Source: Fragilariopsis cylindrus CCMP1102
Lineage: Eukaryota > Bacillariophyta > Bacillariophyceae > Bacillariales > Bacillariaceae
Direction: 5' to 3'
Assembly: GCA_900095095.1 (NCBI GenBank)
Contig: FMBT01000482.1
Location: forward strand, 16,127 to 80,126
Length of the DNA stretch: 64,000 nt
Part shown: in pieces, positions 57,148 through 64,000 of the stretch
Numbering within the stretch: position 1 is the stretch's first letter
Layout of the letters: the number at the start of each line of letters is the position of its first letter
Position numbers and translations under genes: made by a program
The notes under the pieces: model-generated
The model's database searches: none
What the model saw: only the letters and a program-made list of their open reading frames with translations
Told to the model about the DNA's origin: nothing

Positions 57148-58476
57148 TTACTCAAAATAACGAGCTCTTACCGTAAAAAATGTGTTTCTGACAAATTCAT
57201 TGTGCTTCAAAATAAGAGGTAGACGAGGATGCTCGTGGACATCTCGCCCCATAGACTTAGTTGATAATTCATCAAGCTGATTTATAAACGTATCTATATG
57301 TTCTAGCAGTTTAGCTGATGTTTCCGGATAATACTGCTCATGTAGTATTTGCTTAGTTTCGTAGTCGCCATCCATGTGGGCCTTCATAAGTTCTCGTTTC
57401 CTCGCTATGTTTGACGAGCTTAATACCTGATATAGGAGTACATCCCAAACTTCATTACTAACATCACCGGTATCTTTGTAGAACAACATTCGATCATGGG
57501 CGTATCCCAAGTCTCTTAATTCATTGTTGACGTGTGGTAGAATAATTTTACAAAATGTTGCGGGCGACGACTCATCTAAGAAACCATATCTCGCAAGCAA
57601 AAAAGATGGATTGGTCGGATCTCCATAACTCATCCGAAGTGGTGACCCCGCCGGTACATCTCTAGTTGTTTGTACGTAACAATTTCCTTCCTCATCATAG
57701 CCCATAGACGTCTCTGTTTCGGTTCCATGATTGATATAATCGGCGACAGGAACAATACGCAAGTCACCGGATCCATCATTAGCGTCAAAGCTTCTTGTGT
57801 ATACAATCTGGTAGGCCCAAATCCAAAGATCTGAGTAGCCCTTAATATTATCGCTAAAAAATGGCACCCGCTTCACTTGTAAATGATTTAAGTTGGCACG
57901 TTCTTCCATTGCAAGCGTTGCCATCAACGAAGGTAAGCATTTGTAACAGAACGGAGTCATCGACGCTGCGTTTTGGAAGTAACGAGGTAAAGAATTGAGC
58001 CACGGATACCACGGACTATCTTCGCCTCCTTCCCATTCGGCCAGTATCTTTAGCATTAGATAGTATTGTCGTAGCTCTTGTCCTGCATTTAGACTGATTA
58101 TTAGCTTTTCTGCATCTTCGAGTCGTCCAAATTCTTCAACTGCCTTATTACTTGAGAGGATCATCTCGTTTGGTACAAACAATACAGGTGATTCTGCTGG
58201 AATGTCTTCGGTAGTCATCAGCGACATATCTATCCTAAATCCACCCGTACCATCAACATCCTCGCTCATATATTGCACGCCTTCTGCCTTTTGAACTCCA
58301 CACATGCTGGCCCATTCATCCATCGTTTGTATATCTCTAGGAGCATTCTCTTCTATATCTACGACGGAAAAGATACTGGTACTGGTACTCGTATGAGAAC
58401 TAAGCTGCTGAATATGGAAAGCTGACACACGACACAACGAAGCGATATAAACAGTAGCGGATACAAGATATATCAT
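57148..58476 (-). CDS. SET-domain protein methyltransferase, plastid-type leader (Rubisco LSMT-like)
   Basis: Single exon, 442 aa. The leader MIYLVSATVYIASLCRVSA|FHIQQLSS is a signal peptide with A|F cleavage, typical of diatom plastid proteins. The SET region has WYPWLNSLPRYF, a long insert, VPVADYINHG (the N-H-x SAM/knot motif) and LRMSYGDPTNPSFLLARYGF, closing the active site with Tyr. The C-terminal ~130 residues match a Rubisco LSMT substrate-binding helical domain (GYAHDRMLFYKDTGD; KRELMKAHMDGDYE; KHNEFVRNTFF). Relatives methylate Rubisco large subunit or fructose-bisphosphate aldolase in plastids; the substrate here is unknown. TACTGTA lies about 20 bp upstream of the start codon. Confidence 0.88.
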   Translation of the reverse strand: MIYLVSATVYIASLCRVSAFHIQQLSSHTSTSTSIFSVVDIEENAPRDIQTMDEWASMCGVQKAEGVQYMSEDVDGTGGFRIDMSLMTTEDIPAESPVLFVPNEMILSSNKAVEEFGRLEDAEKLIISLNAGQELRQYYLMLKILAEWEGGEDSPWYPWLNSLPRYFQNAASMTPFCYKCLPSLMATLAMEERANLNHLQVKRVPFFSDNIKGYSDLWIWAYQIVYTRSFDANDGSGDLRIVPVADYINHGTETETSMGYDEEGNCYVQTTRDVPAGSPLRMSYGDPTNPSFLLARYGFLDESSPATFCKIILPHVNNELRDLGYAHDRMLFYKDTGDVSNEVWDVLLYQVLSSSNIARKRELMKAHMDGDYETKQILHEQYYPETSAKLLEHIDTFINQLDELSTKSMGRDVHEHPRLPLILKHNEFVRNTFFTVRARYFE

Positions 58477-59830
58477 TTTTTCTTCTTTCTATTCTACTGT
58501 ATCTTAATGGAAGTATTGAAATTTTGTTTTTGTATCGATTGATGTCATGCTCATCCCCTTCTCATCTTCGCTGTTGTTTTGAACCTGAAGCCTCTACGGT
58601 ATTCTCTATTAGATTTTAATTGAGCAAAATAGACACAATAATACAGCAGTAGGTTAATCCGAACGGAAATAAATTTCAACGCCGTCACCTACTATTCCAA
58701 AGTAAGTACGTACTAGTACGTTCAAGCATGTACATATACTGTATATTATGATGTAACTACAGCTTTATTAGGGACTTACAATGTACTTTAAAATAATAGA
58801 ACACAGAGTAAGTTATGTTTGTGGAACTGATTGTATTTAGTAGAAGTGAATAGTGCAACAGCTTATCTAGCTAGCTATTTGCTGGATTTGGAGCTTCAGC
58901 TCAGATTTGAACGCAGTAGTTTTTTATTACTAGTAGAACATCATAACTGGTGCCTGTAGATTCAACTACAACATAAAGTGCATGCATTTAATTTTCAAGT
59001 ACATATGATACACATCATGTGCCACTGCACTACCTAGCGGTTTCAAACCTCCTGGATTAGCACTTCAGTACTATATTTTATCTAACACATTGATTATTTG
59101 TTCTATCTTTATATCTTGAAGTTGCAAAGCCATCTAAAATAAACATAATTTAATTGTTCATTGACTACAACATCTACTTTTTTCCTTTGGTGCAAATAAT
59201 TTAGTACCATGTTTGTATTGTAGCACTGACTAGGGGATTTCACATCACATATGTACTTGTACTGTTCGTACTTTGACATTATGGATATTGGAATCATCCC
59301 AGACATCATTGGCCGTATTATCGATATAGACAACCTATATTGTTTCCTATCACAATCCAAAACAACTACTTCTACTACTACTACCTACCAACCTACAAGT
59401 AGTGTTTCTTCATTGGAGCACTTCCTCCAAAAACTATACTTGACAAACAGACCAATATTTGTGGCCCATTTTTGGACGTTTATATTTGCTTATTTGGCTC
59501 AATTATCTGTGAATACTTGCAACATTTTTTACTACTAGTAAGCATTTAGTTGCACTATACATAAAGCATACACAATAGATAAACTTTTTGCACCTCATCA
59601 CTCTAGTGGATTTTTAGTCAAGAAGATTTTATCATTATTTGATTGATATTCAACAGATTAATAGTACCATTATTTTTCCATATTATGGACCTGTTATAGA
59701 ATTAATTGAGTAAGCAATCATTGACTATTTTTATCTAGATATCATCATTTATTTGTTCCATTCAATCATTCAATCAAGAAAAGTGTACATCGTACGGTAC
59801 AGTAGTAACGTTACAATATTAATACTACTG

Positions 59831-60049
59831 TACAGTCTACGCTCGATAAGAAATACACTCACAATTTTCGGACTTGGTGTGTTTCTTATGGAGAGTGTGT
59901 TTCTTATGATTGTCGTGAGTGACCCATCAATCACTACACAGGATCCACTACAGGCTATTTAGTCACGAGTCCCGTTAAAACTGATCTGGTGTATTTCTTA
60001 TAGAGCGTGTATTTCTTAAATGTGTATTTCTTATCGAGCGTAGACTGTA
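59831..60049 (-). mobile_element. MITE, Tc1/mariner-like, copy 2
   Basis: A 215-bp element (59833-60047) with TA on both sides and 28-bp perfect inverted ends starting TACAGTCTACGCTCGATAAG. It is the same family as copy 1 at 101-294, in the opposite orientation, with the same subterminal AAGAAATACAC repeats and matching interior segments. The ends differ from copy 1 at two positions, and both ends of each copy changed together. No transposase. Confidence 0.82.
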
Positions 60050-60247
60050 CTACCTGACCTGTACTGTAAATTAGTACGAAGTATGATTATATTGCTAAAT
60101 TCAGTTTTTTTGGTACGATCATGTTTAGTAAGTTACTAGTATGGCGCGTTGTTTTCGTTTGCTTTTTCCGCGCTAGAAAAAAAAGTTATTGCACGTTCAG
60201 TTCTACGTTTTTCGTACAATGTATCGTCCTTTCTTCCATCCGTTTTT

Positions 60248-60256
60248 TTTCGCGCC
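60248..60256 (+). promoter_or_regulatory. Candidate E2F site upstream of cyclin
   Basis: TTTCGCGCC matches the E2F consensus (TTTSSCGC) and is 252 bp upstream of the cyclin start. A second weaker match (TTTTCCGCGC) is near 60164. E2F control of cyclins is well known in plants and animals; here it is inferred from sequence only. Confidence 0.4.
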
Positions 60257-60507
60257 ATTTTTCGGAACTTCCTGAAGAGGGAGGAGATGCTCTCTTTGTT
60301 GCAAGTTCGCCGTACCCTCTGCAGTAAAAAGTCTTGAAGATGATGATTATGATGCAAAAAGTCATGGTGTGCTCATAAAATTAACCACAAACTCGACGGA
60401 CAATCAGTGAATCCACACAATCCACACAATTCAACCATAACAAACAGTAAATAATAGAGTAGTAGTACAACTAACTCATCATTTTTATTCATAATCCTAA
60501 CGACAAC

Positions 60508-62764
60508 ATGGATCTTTCAGATAAAATGAGTAGTACGAGACGAAGATCTTCCCGTCTTCAGAACGTAGACGATGATGATGTCGACGAGCAACACGACAAC
60601 GAAAGCATCGCTTTGTCGTTGTCGCGGCGACGATCTTCTACTAGTGGACGTAGTCGTCGGCAACGAACCACCTCCACTGCAACCACTGACTCCTCTTCAA
60701 TTACCAAAGAGAATAACCAAGCTCCTCAGCAAAAACATGATGATGATGATGATGATGATGATTCTATTCCGAAAAGGCCACGTCGTAGCGCTCGCAATCG
60801 TAGCGACAGCAGCAATAACAGACCACAACTACATCAATCGTCATCATTGAAGAGCAACACGAAGGAAAAGAGAAAAATGACAGCTGATACAACAACAACA
60901 ACCAGTATGAAATCGGTAACAAGAGCCAGTAAAAAACCCAGGACAACAAAAACAAAAAGCACGTTGTCTATTTCCACGACAAAAAGATCGTCGACGAGAA
61001 AACAAACAAAGAATGTCACGCCATCTCCTATTGCCTTCTCTACCACCACTGGGACAGCATTTGGCTTTGACAGTCCAAATGAAAAAGATGATCATAGATC
61101 GCTTCCTTCGGGAGTGGTCAACCTATACAACGACGGTTCACCTTTTACTACTACTAATAATAACATTTCCGTTGAACCATCCAATCAGCTGCGCAGAAGA
61201 CGTAGTACTAAACCTAAACAAAGTCGATCATCGTTATCATCGTCGTCATTAAGATCACGTTGTGAATATAGTGGACGGTCTATTGTGTATTCCGATTCTT
61301 CTACTACCGAATGCTTAACGGTACATTTTATTCAGACCTATGGCGAAGAATATTGGAACATTCTACATGAATCAGAAAGAGCTATCATTTACGATCCATC
61401 AAAGACTAATAATTCCAGTGATAATTTGTCGAGTCCCAAAACAAGACGTAACAGACGAGGTGGTGGCATGCCATTCGGGTCACCACAATCTACCTCGACA
61501 TCATCATCGTCACATTCCTCCTCTTCAATGTCTTCCTCTAATGCTGCTATGTCAAAAGTAACACCGAATGAAAGACAGAATGATTTTGTTGTCGATGAAG
61601 ATTGGAACAAGAAAAAAAACATACTTAATTTACATCAACAACCCTACGAAAGCACTACATTGATATCGGTTCAACCGAATTTAACACCCAAGATGAGATC
61701 AATACTAGTTGACTGGTTGATCGAATTATCAGAACATTTTCATTCGAATCGTCGACGTTGCATCTAGCTGTTACGATGGTCGATCGTGTCTTGGCAAGTG
61801 GAAGGTCACTCCACGGTGGTGATGGTGACGATGAGCAACGTCGTAGTCGTAGTCGTCGTCGACCACGATCATCGTCACAGACATTTTCATTGGGGTCAAC
61901 GTCGGTATCAACGTTAACAAAAGATCACACATCATAATTACGATTCCGAGTCGACACCGACGAAGAAGAGGATGACAATGATAACGAAGACGAATGACGA
62001 AGAGGGGAGTAAGGATACCCATTGTTATCTCATTCCTAGAGATCGGTTTCAATTGTTAGGCGCAACATGTGTGTGGCTAGCATGTAAGGTCAAAGAAATT
62101 TCACCACCAAAAGCGAAGGAAATCGCATACGTATCAGATCATATTTATACCGTTGAACAAATCAAAACCATGGAACGAAGAGTTTGTAATGCCTTAAATT
62201 TTACATTCTTTGAAGCTCCGACACCGCATCATTTTTTGTTCGAATTTATGAGGGCAAGCTTCGCACAGAATCAGCTGCTCGTACTAGTACTAGTACTACT
62301 ACTTGTACAAACTCTCCTACCGGTGCTTGCTCTTGCGGTTGCCGTCGATGTCTTATTCCCGCCGCTGCACTGGTGTCGGCTTAGCAATCGATTCTGTATT
62401 TCGTGATATGGCACATTACTTGTTGGAATTAGGTCGTTTGCCGTACGGTCCAACTGGTAGAAAACCCAGCTTGTTAGCTGCCGCGGTGGTTTACCTTACG
62501 AGAGTGACTCTAGGCATACCACGTCGGGCCGTCGCTCGGTTACCATCATCGTCGTCTGACCGTGACGCATATTGGACGCCTACACTTGAATATTATACGG
62601 GATATGCCAAGAGTGATCTCTTTGATACCGTGTTGGAGCTTCACGCATACCATATGGCGGCAGAAACGAGCAATCTGAAAGCAGTTTTCAGCAAATACAA
62701 GACGAAAAGGTTTCATCGCGTAGCGTTAAAGACTGTTGTGCTAAGAGAAGATTTGGGATTCTAA
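60508..62764 (+). CDS. Cyclin, A/B type; reading frame broken at several places
   Basis: The N-terminus (about 250 aa) is Ser/Arg/Asp-rich. A cyclin core follows: ECLTVHFIQTYGEEYWNIL, then LTPKMRSILVDWLIELSEHF in frame 1. At the TTTT run 61737-61740 the frame shifts by -1, and the expected STLHLAVTMVDRVLASG reads in another frame. The first frame resumes between about 61800 and 61972 with DRFQLLGATCVWLACKVKEI, YVSDHIYTVEQIKTMERRVC and FLFEFM. The cyclin C-terminal domain (LAIDSVFRDMAHYLLELG; LLAAAVVYLTRV; YYTGYAKSDLF) is in yet another frame, reached between about 62254 and 62400. No splice sites were found that explain all shifts. It would be a mitotic CDK activator if intact; options are a decaying copy, assembly indels or unrecognised introns. 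Confidence 0.7.
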
Positions 62765-63473
62765 AAATTCGTGCACTGGGAGTTAACTGAAATACAAATC
62801 TAATAACAATAATAGAAGCGAAACAATATTAAAAATACTTAGTACTTGACTCGAATGAAAAAATATAACATTGTCATATTATTTGAATTTATTTCTGTAT
62901 GAAGTATTGAATACTGTCGGATGGAATTGAATGCGAAGATAGAATAGAAACGACGTCCGAGATGAGCTGCCCTTCAAGTTTCCATTGTTCGACGTAATAA
63001 TCTCATTTTAAACTCAGGACTACAGTAGATTAATAAATTTGTCATATTGTCATATTGTCAAGAAACAGTTTGCAATTTTGGAAGATCGAATCACGCCCAT
63101 GTAACGATAAAGTAAATAGTTTTGAGCTCTGAGTAAAAAAGTTATATTTATGCTATGGTGCATTTTCAGTCGATATTAAAACAATCAAGAACGAGAAGTA
63201 ATTCCATTTTGCCACTCGACTGATCATTCGTAATTTTTTTTTGCGTTTCGTTTCATTTGTCATATTGTCATATTGTCAAGAACAGTTTGCAATTTTGGAA
63301 GATCGAATCACGCCCATGTAACGATAAAGTAAATAGTTTTGAGCTCTGAGTTAAAAAGTATATATTTATGCTATGGTACATTTTCAGTCGATATTAAAAC
63401 AATCAAGAACGAGAAGTAATTCCATTTTGCCACTCGACTGATCATTCGTAATTTTTTTGCGTTTCGTTTCTTT
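62765..63473. other. Intergenic region containing a tandem duplication
   Basis: Convergent spacer between cyclin and NDUFS7; most of it is the duplicated block at 63038-63470. TACAGTA near 63021. Confidence 0.5.
63038..63470. repeat. Two-copy 218-bp tandem duplication
   Basis: Copy 1 (63038-63255) and copy 2 (63256-63470) are nearly identical, both beginning TTTGTCATATTGTCATATTG. Differences are mostly indels or substitutions in A/T runs (AAGAAAC versus AAGAAC; a shorter T-run in copy 2). Copy 2 ends 3 bp before the NDUFS7 stop, so the 3' UTR of that gene lies inside the repeat. Confidence 0.9.
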
Positions 63474-64000
63474 TTACTTTCTCATTTTCAATAGTAGGGC
63501 TTTATTTCCTTTGATTTTCTTTTGAAGTTGAAGCATACCGAATAATAATGCCTCGGCTGTTGGTGGACATCCCGGAACGTAAATATCAACAGGAACGATA
63601 CGATCGCATCCTCGCACAACTGAATACGAATAATGGTAATATCCACCTCCGTTTGCACAAGATCCCATGGAAACAACCCATCTCGGTTCTGGCATTTGAT
63701 CATAGACTTTACGTAATGCTGGTGCCATCTTATTGGTAAGTGTACCGGCTACGATCATAACATCTGATTCGTGGAGAAAGCACGGAAGACCATACCGAAT
63801 CGTTCCATATCGTATCGTGATGCAGCTGCGTGCATCATTTCTACGGCACAACACGCCAATCCGAAAGTCATCGGCCATAATGAACCCTTCCGTGCCCAAT
63901 TGACAAGATCATCAACACGACTTATGGTATATTCAACGTTGTCCTTAACAGGAACCTGATCTAAAAACCGTTGTTCCAATTGGTCACCAATCTCAAGTGT
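63474..64000 (-). CDS. NDUFS7: Complex I PSST subunit NDUFS7 (NuoB), C-terminal part, with frame break
   Basis: The gene runs off the window at 64000 (5' end missing). It encodes the subunit that holds iron-sulfur cluster N2 next to the quinone site of mitochondrial complex I. The first part reads [19 protein letters not shown] (two cluster Cys), then [20 protein letters not shown]. The second part, [36 protein letters not shown] and [16 protein letters not shown] (the other two Cys), is in a different frame. The shift lies in about 11 bases between 63769 and 63779, where family members have a 12-base R-A-S-P-R-Q-S-D stretch. No intron fits there. For an essential subunit this suggests an assembly indel, or a second intact copy elsewhere. 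Confidence 0.9.

Larger units (their letters stand above)
58477..60507. other. Gene-poor region with MITE
   Basis: About 2 kb between the SET and cyclin genes. TACTGTA/TACAGTA sites lie near 58497, 58737, 59798, 59826 and 60061. It contains the second MITE copy (59831-60049) and the cyclin promoter. Short open frames here look random. Confidence 0.5.

Noticed and set aside
59251-59538. 95-codon plus-strand frame
   Set aside because: Composition follows the local AT-rich sequence with a Thr run; no domain, no splice context.
61737-61760. Programmed -1 frameshift in the cyclin
   Set aside because: There is a T-run but no canonical heptamer with stimulatory structure that I can support, and further breaks downstream make decay or assembly error simpler.
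1-64000. tRNA, rRNA or snRNA genes
   Set aside because: I looked for paired A/B boxes and conserved rRNA or spliceosomal RNA segments and found none; a covariance-model scan would be decisive.

Overview
The window is nuclear DNA of a photosynthetic eukaryote, most likely a pennate diatom. It has AT-rich intergenic DNA, short GT-AG introns (about 70-520 bp), long Asn/Gln/Asp/Ser tracts and no operons. Two proteins (PRORP-A, SET protein) start with a signal peptide followed by an A|F cleavage motif, the plastid address of algae with complex plastids. It also carries a heat-shock-factor-type gene, a secreted DGW-domain protein and an F-box/LRR-like gene of kinds common in diatoms. The diatom assignment is inference; genus is not resolved.

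Layout. 0-7 kb: a TA-flanked MITE, a secretory NDPK-like gene, and URB2 (ribosome biogenesis). 7-14 kb: an RS-rich CLK/LAMMER kinase, a DTC-RING-DTC (Deltex-like) protein and a METTL21-type methyltransferase. 14-18.3 kb: a Q-rich nuclear-looking protein of unknown function and a tiny TOM7-like gene. 18.8-25.3 kb: two protein-only RNase P (PRORP) genes arranged tail to tail, one with a plastid-type and one with a mitochondrial-looking leader. 25.8-36.5 kb: UBA3 (NEDD8 E1), a CENP-B-like DNA-binding protein, an HSF-type factor, a two-helix membrane protein and a zinc-finger/Tudor-like/R2R3-Myb protein. 36.5-45.3 kb: a secreted DGW protein, a CPA2 cation/H+ antiporter, a small zinc-finger protein and a pheophytinase-like hydrolase. 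45.3-48.9 kb: gene-poor DNA with decayed reading frames and a C18 run. 48.9-58.5 kb: a double-MYND protein, an F-box-like protein, an M50B-like membrane protease, a small acidic ORF and a plastid-type SET methyltransferase. 58.5-64 kb: a second MITE copy, an A/B-type cyclin with broken frames, a 218-bp tandem duplication and the C-terminal part of NDUFS7, also with a frame break.

The genes do not form one pathway. They group loosely into RNA maturation (PRORP pair, URB2, CLK), ubiquitin-type signalling (UBA3, DTC-RING-DTC, F-box), transcription (Myb, HSF, CENP-B-like) and organelle functions. The most interesting items are the convergent PRORP pair, the DTC-RING-DTC architecture, the covarying inverted repeats of the two MITE copies, a 7-mer (TACTGTA/TACAGTA) recurring just upstream of many start codons, and the cluster of frame breaks at 61.7-63.8 kb. 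Exon boundaries were derived by hand from GT-AG sites and frame continuity; no transcript or database evidence was available.
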